DNA from: Rhodoferax sp. U11-2br
GTDB taxonomy: Bacteria > Pseudomonadota > Gammaproteobacteria > Burkholderiales > Burkholderiaceae_C
Assembly: GCF_018619435.1 (NCBI RefSeq)
Contig: NZ_JAHFZF010000040.1
Location: 1 to 33,327 of the forward strand
Length of the DNA stretch: 33,327 bases
Direction: 5' to 3'
How positions within the stretch are numbered: position 1 is the stretch's first letter; every line of letters starts with the position of its first letter. Positions 6,782 to 14,359 of the stretch are shown here, one piece after another. Below the pieces are notes generated by a model. The model was not told the origin of the DNA, did no database searches, and saw only the letters and a program-made list of their open reading frames with translations. The position numbers and the translations under genes are program-made.

Positions 6782-7741
6782 ATGCAAACCATTGCTCCGC
6801 TCTGGCTATGGGTCACCTTCGGCGCCATTGTGCTGGTGTCGTTGTTCATTGACTTTGTGGTGCTCAAGAAGCAAGGCTCGCACGATATTGGTGTCAAAGA
6901 GGCTCTGCATTGGTCGCTGGTCTGGGTGGCTTTGAGCTTTGTGTTCAATGGCCTGTTTTGGTGGGCGGTCAAAGACAGCACCGGGTCCACCGAATTGGCC
7001 AACACCAAGTCGCTGGAGTTCTTGACCGGTTACCTGATTGAAAAGTCGCTGGCGGTGGACAACATTTTTGTGTTCCTGATGATCTTCACCTACTTTGCCG
7101 TTCCCACAGCATTTCAAAAACGGGTGCTGATGATTGGCATCATCGGCGCGATTGTGTTGCGCACAGTCATGATCCTGGTGGGGGGTTGGTTGCTGGCTGA
7201 GTTTCACTGGATCTTGTATGTGTTTGGCGCGTTTCTGATCCTGACCGGCGTGAAGATGTGGTGGGCGGCTGGCAAGGAGCCGGACCTCAATGACAACCCG
7301 GCCCTGAAACTGCTGCGCAAGCTGTTGCCAGTGAGCAGTACCTATGATGGGGAAAAGTTCTGGACGGTAGAAAACGGCAAAAAGATCGCCACCCCTTTGT
7401 TCATGGTGATCTGCCTGATTGCGCTCACTGATGTGATTTTTGCGGTGGACTCGATTCCGGCGATTTTTGCCATCACCAGTGACCCGTTTATTGTGCTGAC
7501 CAGCAATGTGTTTGCCATCCTGGGTTTGCGTGCCATGTACTTCCTGTTGGCGGCTGTGGCCAACAAGTTCCATTTGCTCAACTACGGCTTGGCGGTGATT
7601 CTGGTGTTCATTGGCACCAAGATGTGTTTGATTGACATCTACAAAATCCCGGTGGGTGTGTCTTTGGGGGTGGTGGTAGGCATCTTGGCGCTGACCATGC
7701 TGCTGAGTGTGCGCAGTGCGCCGACCCAGCCCAAAGCCTGA
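6782..7741 (+). CDS. TerC/Alx-family integral membrane protein
   Basis: A 319-aa protein with about nine membrane helices. Family signatures are the acidic membrane residues in FIDFVVLKK, EKSLAVDNIFVFLMIF and ALTDVIFAVDSIPA, and SNVFAILGLRAMYFLLA. TerC/Alx proteins are linked to manganese efflux, metalation of exported proteins and tellurite resistance; without ter genes nearby the manganese/exoenzyme role is the likelier reading. GGAAGG sits 5 nt before the ATG; an ATG at 6778 in another frame is not used. I looked for a yybP-ykoY manganese riboswitch upstream and did not see its conserved core. Monocistronic, convergent with nhaR. Confidence 0.92.
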   Translation: MQTIAPLWLWVTFGAIVLVSLFIDFVVLKKQGSHDIGVKEALHWSLVWVALSFVFNGLFWWAVKDSTGSTELANTKSLEFLTGYLIEKSLAVDNIFVFLMIFTYFAVPTAFQKRVLMIGIIGAIVLRTVMILVGGWLLAEFHWILYVFGAFLILTGVKMWWAAGKEPDLNDNPALKLLRKLLPVSSTYDGEKFWTVENGKKIATPLFMVICLIALTDVIFAVDSIPAIFAITSDPFIVLTSNVFAILGLRAMYFLLAAVANKFHLLNYGLAVILVFIGTKMCLIDIYKIPVGVSLGVVVGILALTMLLSVRSAPTQPKA

Positions 7742-7772
7742 GTCCACAACACGCTGCAGCCCACGCAGCCCG

Positions 7773-8657
7773 TTACAGCACGGGTTGCAGCAGCCTTTGC
7801 ACCAGCGGGTGCTGCACTTTCTTTTCTGTGCCAATCGCAAAAAAGTGCTCGGTCACCCCCTCACACGAACCCAGGCGTTGCACGGCGTAGCGGGCCAGCA
7901 AATCGTCGTGCACCCAAGCCGCCGCTGGAAACACACCCATGCCGCTGGCGCCAAATGTTTTCAGCAAGGCGCCATCGGCAAATTCGCCCACGATACGGGG
8001 GCGAATGGCACGTTGCTCAAACCACAGGTCCAGGCGGTCGCGCACAGCCGTGTGTGTGGTGGGCAGCAGCAGGGGCACATCGGCCAGGCTTTGTGGAAAG
8101 TTGTAGCGGGTGGCCTCCACCCATTTTGAGGTGCCGTACCAGGCGATGGTGGATGAGCCCATGCTGTGGCTGTACAGCTTGATGTTGGGGTTGTTGGGGG
8201 CGGGTCGGTCAGACAACACCACGTCGAGTCGGTGCAGCGCCAGATCGCCCAGCAGGTCATCGAGCTTGCCCTCTTGGCACAGCAGACGCAAATTGGCTTC
8301 GGCCATCACCGGTTGCAGCAGCAGGTGCACCACCAGTTTGGGCAGACCATCGCACACACCCACAGCCAGGCGCACGGTGGGTGAGCTCACCGCGTCACGC
8401 ACCTTGGATGGCAGGTCCTCACCCAGCTGAAATATCAGGTCGGCCTGTTGCAAAGCGGCCTGACCGGCCTCGGTCAGCACCAGTCCGCGCCCGGCCGGTT
8501 TGAGCAGCGCAAAACCCAGGGACCGCTCCAACTCGCGCACCTGTGCACTCACCGTCTGTATCGCCATGTCCAGCTTGTCAGCGGCCCGTGAGATACCGCC
8601 TTCTTTGGCGACCACCCAGAAGTAGTACAGATGTTTGTAATTGAAAGAGGTGCTCAT
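7773..8657 (-). CDS. nhaR: LysR-type regulator, NhaR family
   Basis: A 294-aa LysR-family regulator. The N-terminal winged HTH (residues 6-65, starting NYKHLYYFWVVAKEGGISRA) and the effector domain resemble E. coli NhaR (YNHLYYFW.. start, GEFADGALLKTFGASGMG, and HPLVQRL near the C terminus). NhaR proteins respond to Na+ and alkaline pH and activate Na+/H+ antiporter genes. No nhaA is in the window. Instead the gene is divergent from an HPF-like, zinc-ribbon and SbtA-type Na+-dependent transporter cluster, so a Na+-linked target next door is plausible. The 99-bp intergenic region carries a tandem operator-like repeat. Confidence 0.88.
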   Translation of the reverse strand: MSTSFNYKHLYYFWVVAKEGGISRAADKLDMAIQTVSAQVRELERSLGFALLKPAGRGLVLTEAGQAALQQADLIFQLGEDLPSKVRDAVSSPTVRLAVGVCDGLPKLVVHLLLQPVMAEANLRLLCQEGKLDDLLGDLALHRLDVVLSDRPAPNNPNIKLYSHSMGSSTIAWYGTSKWVEATRYNFPQSLADVPLLLPTTHTAVRDRLDLWFEQRAIRPRIVGEFADGALLKTFGASGMGVFPAAAWVHDDLLARYAVQRLGSCEGVTEHFFAIGTEKKVQHPLVQRLLQPVL

Positions 8658-8680
8658 GCTCAGTTTTTCTGTGACTGTCG

Positions 8681-8714
8681 TTAAGAAATTATCTGCTTTT
8701 TAAGAATTGATCTG
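8681..8714. promoter_or_regulatory. Tandem direct-repeat operator between nhaR and the HPF-like gene
   Basis: TTAAGAAATTATCTG (8681-8695) and TTAAGAATTGATCTG (8700-8714) match at 13 of 15 positions and are 19 bp apart, roughly two helical turns. They are AT-rich and placed in the divergent promoter region, 24 bp from the nhaR start and 43 bp from the HPF-like start. A likely binding site for the LysR protein and so a shared control point; binding is inferred. Confidence 0.6.
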
Positions 8715-8756
8715 GAGGCTATCGTCCAGACCTCTTTCACCAACTGGAGAAACAGC

Positions 8757-9098
8757 GTGCAGATTTTTTTTGAATCCCGTGTTGCCAATGGCGCTCAGAT
8801 GCGCGATCTGTCCATGGCGCGTGTGCGTTTTGCCCTGCGGCGGCTAGCGGCGTCGGTGCCACAGGTCAAGCTGCAGTTCTCTGACGTGAATGGCCCGCGT
8901 GGTGGTGTCGACAAACGTTGCCAGGTCGAACTCACCACCGCCCATGCCAGCACCGTGGTCATCGCCTCACTGGCGCGGGACTGGCGCACCGCGCTGGACC
9001 GCTCTCTCATCCGTGCCACCCGGGTGGTGGCGCGCAAGCTGCAGCGCGCGCAAAAGCCCGTGCGTGGCCGCACCGCAAAACTTGCACTCGAACGCTGA
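8757..9098 (+). CDS. HPF/RaiA-family ribosome-associated protein
   Basis: A 113-aa member of the short hibernation-promoting-factor/RaiA (S30AE) superfamily: an alpha/beta domain with the betaproteobacterial signature SDVNGPRGGVDKRCQVEL near residues 42-60, followed by a helix rich in Arg (RDWRTALDRSLIRATRVVARK). Members bind the 30S subunit and may silence or protect ribosomes under stress. The start is GTG at 8757, supported by TGGAGA 6 nt upstream and by the usual MQIFFES N terminus. First gene of a likely three-gene unit with the zinc-ribbon protein (75-nt gap) and the SbtA-like transporter. Confidence 0.85.
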   Translation: MQIFFESRVANGAQMRDLSMARVRFALRRLAASVPQVKLQFSDVNGPRGGVDKRCQVELTTAHASTVVIASLARDWRTALDRSLIRATRVVARKLQRAQKPVRGRTAKLALER

Positions 9099-9173
9099 AC
9101 TTGTCTGCCCCTCAGGGCAAAACACGCTCACAAGGCAGCTGCCTGCATCAACACACCACAAGGAAAGAACGCT

Positions 9174-9452
9174 ATGAAATGTCCCAGTTGCCCAGACACC
9201 ACCCTGGTGATGACCGATCGACAAGGGGTCGAAATTGACTACTGTCCCAGTTGCCGCGGCATCTGGCTTGACCGGGGGGAGCTCGACAAACTGCTGGATC
9301 GGGCCGCCGCTGTTGCCGCACCCGTGGCCGCAGTGTCTGCACCCGCAGCAGGTCGCCAGCACCAGCCTGACTTTGAAGACTCAGACTACCGCAACGGCCA
9401 GCGTTACCGCAAAGAGCGCAAAAAGTCGTGGTTGAACGAGATTTTTGACTGA
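9174..9452 (+). CDS. TFIIB-type zinc-ribbon protein
   Basis: A 92-aa protein with an N-terminal zinc ribbon: CPSC at residues 3-6 and CPSC at 24-27, followed by the GIWLDRGELDKLLD helix characteristic of the zf-TFIIB family. An Ala/Pro-rich linker and a basic, aromatic C terminus (RYRKERKKSWLNEIFD) follow. AAGGAAAG precedes the ATG. The function of these small proteins is not established; the C-terminal charged tail suggests a protein or nucleic-acid partner. It follows the HPF-like gene and ends 16 nt before the transporter ATG, consistent with co-expression. Confidence 0.88.
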   Translation: MKCPSCPDTTLVMTDRQGVEIDYCPSCRGIWLDRGELDKLLDRAAAVAAPVAAVSAPAAGRQHQPDFEDSDYRNGQRYRKERKKSWLNEIFD

Positions 9453-9468
9453 AGCCTTAAGAACACCG

Positions 9469-10443
9469 ATGCAGAGCTTCTTCGATCCTGCCATTTTGTT
9501 CTTTGTGTTTGGCATCTTGGCCGGCTCGCTGAAGTCCAACTTGGAAATCCCGCCGCAGATATCGCGGTTTTTGTCCCTGTACCTGCTGATGGCTTTGGGC
9601 CTCAAGGGTGGTTTTGCCCTGGCCCACTCGGGGCTGACGGCTGATGTGCTGGTCAGCCTGGGCGCGGCCTTGGCCATGGCCATCTTGGTGCCCCTGCTGG
9701 GTTACCTGAGCTTGCGCCGATTCCTCAATGGGTTTGATGCGGCGGCCATTGCCGCCACCTACGGCTCAGTGAGTGCGGTCACCTTCATCACGACGGTGCA
9801 GTACCTCGATACCCAAGGCATCAGCTTTGGGGGGCACATGGCAGCCGCCATGGCGTTGATGGAGTCGCCCGCGATTGTGCTGGCTGTGGTGTTGGCCAAC
9901 CATGCGCGTCAAAAGGCAAAAGCCCAGGGGATTGGTGCCGCTGCAGGCGGCAACACACCCTTGCGGCGCATCTTGCACGAGGCCCTGACCGATGGGGCAC
10001 AGCTGCTGCTGCTGGGTGCGATGCTGATTGGCATTCTGACTGGTGAGGCTGGCCAAGCCGCCATGAAGCCGTTCTCTGTGGACTTGTTCAAAGGCATGCT
10101 GGCCTTCTTCCTGCTGGACATGGGTTTGCTGGCGGCCCGCAACATGGGCAAGCTCAAAGGCCAGTCCCTTGGCCTGCTGGTTTATGCCTTTGTCGGGCCG
10201 CTTGTCCATGCCAGTCTGGCGCTGGGGATGGCGTGGGTGTTGGGCATGTCGGTTGGCAACACCGCCTTGTTGATGGTGTTGGCGGCCAGTGCGTCTTACA
10301 TCGCAGTGCCAGCGGTCATTCGCCATGCGATCCCGGAGGCCAACCCCTCGCTCTACTTCGGCATGTCCTTGGGGCTGACTTTTCCGTTCAACATTTTGGT
10401 GGGTATACCGCTGTATGTGCAGGCGGCACAACATTGGCTTTGA
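9469..10443 (+). CDS. Sodium-dependent bicarbonate transporter family permease (SbtA-like)
   Basis: A 324-aa inner-membrane protein with about ten helices in two repeats, matching the Sbt_1 family. Recognisable segments are GLKGGFALAHSG, AATYGSVSAVTFITT, MESPAIVLAVVLA, FLLDMGLLAARNMG and ASASYIAVPAVIRHAIPEANPSLYFGMSLGLTF (spread over the second half). Cyanobacterial SbtA imports HCO3- with Na+; substrates of proteobacterial members are mostly untested. No PII-like sbtB follows. The ATG at 9469 is chosen; an in-frame TTG at 9445 overlaps the zinc-ribbon gene. The NhaR-type regulator divergent from this cluster makes sodium-responsive control likely. Confidence 0.88.
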   Translation: MQSFFDPAILFFVFGILAGSLKSNLEIPPQISRFLSLYLLMALGLKGGFALAHSGLTADVLVSLGAALAMAILVPLLGYLSLRRFLNGFDAAAIAATYGSVSAVTFITTVQYLDTQGISFGGHMAAAMALMESPAIVLAVVLANHARQKAKAQGIGAAAGGNTPLRRILHEALTDGAQLLLLGAMLIGILTGEAGQAAMKPFSVDLFKGMLAFFLLDMGLLAARNMGKLKGQSLGLLVYAFVGPLVHASLALGMAWVLGMSVGNTALLMVLAASASYIAVPAVIRHAIPEANPSLYFGMSLGLTFPFNILVGIPLYVQAAQHWL

Positions 10444-10697
10444 CCTGTTGCCAAGGCTTGATGGCACGGGTGTTCCAGACCACAAGGCGACTGGGCGGCA
10501 AGCACCCTCCTGCTAACAGCGCCTTGGCGGCAAAGTAATCGGGCAAAAGGTCGTCAAGCATTGGGTATATTCCACGGGCCAAGGTCAACGCCCGTTGGCC
10601 ACTCGCCCAAAAAAACAAGCCCCGCTTTCACGTCAACACCACAGTGACCAAGACATCCGGGGCAATTCAACTTAGCATCCCACCCAGTAGGAAAAAA
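10444..10697. other. Intergenic stretch before yhcH-like gene, possible gene remnant
   Basis: About 250 bp without a supported gene. A minus-strand frame (10618-10388) reads plausible protein around DYFAAKALLAGGCLPPSR and VVWNTRAIKPW, but it overlaps the end of the transporter gene, lacks a ribosome site and matches nothing I recognise. It may be the decayed end of a lost gene. No clear terminator for the transporter and no strong promoter for the next operon could be identified. Confidence 0.3.
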
Positions 10698-11171
10698 ATG
10701 ATTTACGGACACGTCAAAGACCTGGCGTCCAGCTTTGCCTGGCTGCCAACACCGCTCAAAACGGCGGTTGAACACCTCAAGACCACGGATTTTGCGGCGT
10801 TGCCAGCTGGCAACTACGAGTTGCAGGGCAATGACATCCGTGTCCAGGTGATTGACATGTTGACCCGTCCCCTGGCCGATGCGCGGCCAGAGGTTCATCG
10901 TCAGTTCATTGACGTGCAGTTTCTGGTTCAAGGCGCTGAAAAGATTGGTGTTGCCGCAGACACCGGCCACAACCTCGTGTTCAGCGACCAGCTGGCCGAG
11001 CGTGATCTGCTGCTCTACACCGACGTGGACAACGAATCCACCTTGACCATGACCCCCGGCAGTTTTGCTGTGTTTTTTCCGACCGATGTACACCGCCCGG
11101 GCTGTGTTGTTGATCAGCCGCAGGCCATCCGCAAGGTGGTGATCAAAGTGCGCGCCTCCCTGCTGGCTTGA
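10698..11171 (+). CDS. YhcH/YjgK/YiaL family protein (NanQ-like sugar anomerase)
   Basis: A 157-aa cupin-like protein of the YhcH/EbgC (DUF386) family. Conserved features are HRQFIDVQFLVQGAEKIGV (metal-binding His and substrate-pocket residues near 70) and FFPTDVHRPGC near the end. Characterised relatives include NanQ, which speeds anomer interconversion of N-acetylneuraminate, and EbgC. The ATG at 10698 has GTAGGA at good spacing, and MIYGHV is the usual family start; the longer frame from 10644 lacks support. The next gene, 8 nt downstream, is a Gfo/Idh/MocA oxidoreductase, so both likely work on the same sugar. No transporter or kinase is adjacent, so the substrate is unknown. Confidence 0.87.
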   Translation: MIYGHVKDLASSFAWLPTPLKTAVEHLKTTDFAALPAGNYELQGNDIRVQVIDMLTRPLADARPEVHRQFIDVQFLVQGAEKIGVAADTGHNLVFSDQLAERDLLLYTDVDNESTLTMTPGSFAVFFPTDVHRPGCVVDQPQAIRKVVIKVRASLLA

Positions 11172-11179
11172 GGCTCACC

Positions 11180-12172
11180 ATGAAAACGATCCGATGGGGA
11201 ATGATTGGTTGTGGGTCCGTGGCCGAGGTGAAAAGTGGGCCAGGGTTCTACAAGTCTGACAACAGTGCGCTGGTGGCCGTGACCAGCAGACAGCTCAAAC
11301 ATGCGCAGTCCTTCGCCGAGCGCCATGGTGTCCCCAAGGTCTACGCCAGCAGTGAAGAGCTGGTGGCCGATCCTGAGATCGACGCGGTCTACATCGCCAC
11401 CCCGCCGTCATCACACAAAGCGCTGTCCTTGCTGGTTGCCAAGGCGGGCAAACATGTGTACGTCGAGAAACCGATGGCCCTGCGTTTTGAAGAGTGCCGC
11501 GACATTGTGGAGGCCTGCCAGCAGCATGGCGTCCGTTTGTTCGTCGCGTTTTACCGTCGTGCCATGCCGCGTTTTCTCCAGGTCAAGGCCTGGATCGACA
11601 GCGGTGCCATCGGTGCCGTGCGCTTGGTGCGCGTTGTGCAACATCAGCCGCCCGCGACGGAAGACCTGTCACCGGCCACGCTGCCCTGGCGTCTGCGACC
11701 CGATGTGGCGGGTGGCGGCAAGTTTCTTGACATGGGTATCCACGAACTGGACCTGTTCGATTTCCTGTTTGGCGCGATCGAGGAAGTGCAAGGCATCGCC
11801 AGCAACCAGGCAGGTTTGTATGCGGTGGAGGACACCGTCACCGCCACCTGGCGACATGCCAGCGGTGTGCAGGGCGTGGGCTCATGGTGTTACGTTGGTG
11901 CTGCCAATGAGGATGCCATCCAGATCATCGGCTCCAAGGGGACCATCAGCTTTGAATTCTTTTCTGACAAACCCCTCAAGCTGGTCAATGGTGACGGTGA
12001 GCAGCTGTTGGAGATACCCAATCCACCGCATGTACAACAACCCTTCATCCAGAGCATGGTGGACGATTTCAATGGTGTGGCACCGTGTCCCGGCAGTGTG
12101 GACAGCGCTGTTCGTTCCACCTGGGTGGCAGACCAGGTACTGAGCAATTACCGCCGGCAAAAGGGGTACTGA
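11180..12172 (+). CDS. Gfo/Idh/MocA-family NAD(P)-dependent oxidoreductase
   Basis: A 330-aa sugar or cyclitol dehydrogenase. The N-terminal Rossmann fold starts with GMIGCGSVAEVKSGPGF; the YVEKPMAL segment near residue 95 holds the family EKP motif with the catalytic Lys; GGGKFLDMGIHELDLFDFL near 180 gives the substrate-site Asp and His. The start at 11180 follows TTGAGGCTCACC, a usable ribosome site. It is the second gene of a two-gene operon with the YhcH-like protein and is followed by a bidirectional terminator. Family members oxidise glucose, inositol, uronic or amino sugars; the partner suggests an acidic or amino sugar, which is inference. Confidence 0.92.
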   Translation: MKTIRWGMIGCGSVAEVKSGPGFYKSDNSALVAVTSRQLKHAQSFAERHGVPKVYASSEELVADPEIDAVYIATPPSSHKALSLLVAKAGKHVYVEKPMALRFEECRDIVEACQQHGVRLFVAFYRRAMPRFLQVKAWIDSGAIGAVRLVRVVQHQPPATEDLSPATLPWRLRPDVAGGGKFLDMGIHELDLFDFLFGAIEEVQGIASNQAGLYAVEDTVTATWRHASGVQGVGSWCYVGAANEDAIQIIGSKGTISFEFFSDKPLKLVNGDGEQLLEIPNPPHVQQPFIQSMVDDFNGVAPCPGSVDSAVRSTWVADQVLSNYRRQKGY

Positions 12173-12239
12173 ATACCTTGTGGCGTTCTGAATCTGCTGG
12201 CAGTGCGTTCAGCAGGTCGCCTTAGCGCAACACCCAAAG

Positions 12240-12274
12240 AAAAAGCCCACTACCGTTTAGATAGTGGGCTTTTC
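12240..12274. terminator. Bidirectional rho-independent terminator
   Basis: AGCCCACTA (12244-12252) pairs perfectly with TAGTGGGCT (12262-12270) around a 9-nt loop, with an A run before and a T run after. It sits between the oxidoreductase gene on the plus strand and the tRNA-Lys gene on the minus strand, so it can end both transcripts. Confidence 0.88.
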
Positions 12275-12284
12275 TGATGTGTCT

Positions 12285-12360
12285 TGGTGGGAACTGAGAG
12301 ATTCGAACTCTCGACCTACGGATTAAGAGTCCGCTGCTCTACCAGCTGAGCTAAATTCCC
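12285..12360 (-). tRNA. tRNA-Lys(CTT)
   Basis: A 76-nt cloverleaf on the minus strand: acceptor GGGAATT pairing with the 3' end, D-arm TTAGCTCAGCTGGTAGAGC, anticodon loop CTCTTAA (anticodon CTT, Lys), T-arm with GTTCGAATC, and encoded CCA at the 3' end (12287-12285). It has its own promoter-like TATAAT upstream and a terminator just downstream. Confidence 0.97.
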
Positions 12361-12368
12361 GTTCGGTT

Positions 12369-12403
12369 GGCGGTTAACACCGCCGTCGAAGCCCTAAATT
12401 ATA
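12369..12403 (-). promoter_or_regulatory. tRNA-Lys promoter -10 and leader hairpin
   Basis: On the minus strand a perfect TATAAT (12403-12398) lies 37 bp before the mature tRNA 5' end, followed by a GC-rich discriminator region. Between them is a perfect inverted repeat, GGCGGT/ACCGCC (12369-12374 and 12379-12384), which would form a hairpin in the precursor. No good -35 is visible. Confidence 0.55.
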
Positions 12404-12451
12404 TAGGCAAATTTCGCGTTTTTTTCTGCCTTGTGGGCAGAGCTGGTCTGG

Positions 12452-13429
12452 TTACATCAACAGATGTTCGCCAGCGTTATCTCCGCCCAGCGTCACGTAG
12501 TTCACCTTGCGGATGTCCATCAGCTTCTTACCACCGGCGTAGCTGATCGAGCTTTGCACGTCCTGCTCCATCTCGATCAGGGTGTTGGCCAGTTTGCCTT
12601 TGATCGGCTCCAGGATGCGTTTGCCTTCCACGTGTTTGTACTCACCCTTGTTGAAGTCGCTGGCCGAGCCGTAATACTCTTTGTAGAGCCTGCCGTCCAC
12701 TTCCACCGTCTGCCCCGGGCTTTCCTCGTGACCGGCAAACAGCGAGCCAATCATCACCATGGTGGCGCCAAAACGCACACTCTTGGCAATGTCGCCATGG
12801 TCGCGGATGCCGCCGTCGGCAATGATGGGTTTGGTGGCCACGCGGGCACACCACTTGAGAGCGCTCAGTTGCCAGCCGCCAGTGCCAAAACCGGTCTTGA
12901 GTTTGGTGATGCAGACCTTGCCCGGGCCAATGCCGACCTTGGTGGCGTCGGCGCCCCAGTTTTCCAGGTCAATCACCGCCTCGGGGGTGGCCACATTGCC
13001 GGCAATGATGAAGGTGCTCGGGATCTTCTCGCGCAGGTAAGCAATCATGTTTTTCACGCTGTCGGCATGGCCATGGGCAATGTCGATGGTGATGTATTCG
13101 GGCGTCAGGCCCTGGGCTACGAGTTGGTCCACGGTGTCGTAGTCGGGTTTCTTGACGCCGAGCGAGATCGATGCGTACAGGCCACGCGCCTTCATGTCCT
13201 TGACAAAAGCGACGTTGTCCAGGTCAAAGCGGTGCATCACATAGAAGTAGCCGTTTTGTGCCAGCCAGATACAAATTGGCTCACTCACCACGGTTTTCAT
13301 GTTGGCCGGCACCACCGGGATGCGAAAGCGCCGTGGTCCAAAGTCCACCCCAGCGTCGCACTCTGAGCGGCTCTCCACCCGGCATTTGCGGGGCAGCAGC
13401 AAGATGTTGTCGTAGTCGAAAATTTCCAT
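12452..13429 (-). CDS. guaC: GMP reductase, short GuaC2-like type
   Basis: NADPH-dependent deamination of GMP to IMP, the purine-salvage route from guanine to adenine nucleotides. A 325-aa TIM-barrel of the IMPDH/GMPR family without a CBS domain. The catalytic Cys lies in [17 protein letters not shown] (around residue 175), and the phosphate-binding ADGGIR and MIGSLFAG segments follow. Length and sequence ([13 protein letters not shown] start, [21 protein letters not shown]) look like the shorter GMP reductases I know from Firmicutes rather than the 347-aa E. coli GuaC. The start at 13429 has GAGAAAG upstream; the frame extends to 13519 without support. Monocistronic, upstream of tRNA-Lys on the same strand. 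Confidence 0.93.
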   Translation of the reverse strand: MEIFDYDNILLLPRKCRVESRSECDAGVDFGPRRFRIPVVPANMKTVVSEPICIWLAQNGYFYVMHRFDLDNVAFVKDMKARGLYASISLGVKKPDYDTVDQLVAQGLTPEYITIDIAHGHADSVKNMIAYLREKIPSTFIIAGNVATPEAVIDLENWGADATKVGIGPGKVCITKLKTGFGTGGWQLSALKWCARVATKPIIADGGIRDHGDIAKSVRFGATMVMIGSLFAGHEESPGQTVEVDGRLYKEYYGSASDFNKGEYKHVEGKRILEPIKGKLANTLIEMEQDVQSSISYAGGKKLMDIRKVNYVTLGGDNAGEHLLM

Positions 13430-13559
13430 GGTCAAGCGTCTTTCTCTAAAGGTTGAAAACAAGAGCGCTTGGATTGCGACCGGTTGGTGCTGGCAGCGGC
13501 GCGAGGGCCGAGCGGGCACAAAAAACCGGGCTGCAATTGCTTGGGCCCGGTGTCTGATT

Positions 13560-14303
13560 CTACCGTGTTTGGCCGCCTGGCTCGTTTGTCTCTTCTTTTG
13601 GGCACAGCGAACTGGCCGCCGCCAGCACCTGGCCCTGGGCGTCCTGCACCCAGCCCAGCAGTTGCAACCGGTTCGTCTTTGTGCCCTCGGGCAGGCTCAT
13701 GGCGCGGAAGTCTTCCAGGCTGATGTTTTCCTGATTTGATAGTGCTTGGCCCTTGTCCCATAAGGGCTGGAGTACATTTCTGACCAGATTCCTTGGCAGT
13801 GGTGAACCCTCGGTGCCGGTGGGCAGGTTTTCCACCAGCAGCACCCAACCCGACAGGGGCCAGGCCAGCGCTGAGTTGGCAGGCAGCGTCAGCGACACCG
13901 ACATACCCACATAGTTGTTGACCGCTGGCCCATGCGCCACACGCAGCGTGATCCCCGGCCAGCTGGCAACAGCCTGGGTGTGTTGGCTCTGGGTGGTCGG
14001 GCGGGGCTGTTGTTGTGAAGCCAGCCGTGCCAGGGCATCGCTGCTGGCCGCTGCTGCCAGCGCGGCGTCTTCACCCTGGCTGCCAGGCACGATCCAGTCC
14101 AGCACCAGGGCCTTGGGTGGGGTTGCTGCAGTGTTGGGGTCGCGCCAGCAGGCTTCGCAGTCGGCGTTGATAAAACGCTCGAACAAGGTGGTGGGTGCGG
14201 GCTGGTCGTCGCTGCTGCAGGCCGACTGGCCATGCGCGAAGGAGGTAGTCAGCAACAACAGAGGCCAGATGATGGCCGGATAGCGCAGCAAGGGTTGGGT
14301 CAT
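13560..14303 (-). CDS. Secreted hypothetical protein with a CxxC motif
   Basis: A 247-aa protein with a signal peptide (hydrophobic core [13 protein letters not shown], cleavage near residue 25). The mature part begins with [17 protein letters not shown]49 and C52 form a CxxC pair in a setting that recalls thioredoxin-like DUF1223 proteins (ELFTSxGCxxCP), though the rest is too divergent to be sure. Two further Cys lie near residues 29 and 240. AAAGGGG precedes the ATG at 14303. It lies 56 nt after the phosphatase gene of the importer operon and may be its last member. A short interspersed repeat is translated inside it (13734-13780). Function unknown; periplasmic redox role possible. Confidence 0.75.
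   Translation of the reverse strand: MTQPLLRYPAIIWPLLLLTTSFAHGQSACSSDDQPAPTTLFERFINADCEACWRDPNTAATPPKALVLDWIVPGSQGEDAALAAAASSDALARLASQQQPRPTTQSQHTQAVASWPGITLRVAHGPAVNNYVGMSVSLTLPANSALAWPLSGWVLLVENLPTGTEGSPLPRNLVRNVLQPLWDKGQALSNQENISLEDFRAMSLPEGTKTNRLQLLGWVQDAQGQVLAAASSLCPKEETNEPGGQTR
13734..13780. repeat. Short interspersed repeat translated inside the CxxC protein gene
   Basis: TTTGATAGTGCTTG, then stem arms GCCCTT (13749-13754) and AAGGGC (13762-13767), then TGGAGTACATTT. This follows the order of the intergenic copy at 5546 (left ATAGC box, CCCTT palindrome, right GAGG..ATTT). It is read on the minus strand as part of the mature protein (around [14 protein letters not shown]). AT content and codon choice differ from the flanking gene. 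Confidence 0.65.
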
Positions 14304-14359
14304 GCCCCTTTGTACATGGGGCGGCAAAGCTGTGCGGGGTTGACGGGTTTTGTGGGGGC

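Noticed and set aside
12431..13366. 311-codon plus-strand frame opposite guaC
   Set aside because: Antisense shadow of a gene with a recognisable catalytic loop and ribosome site.
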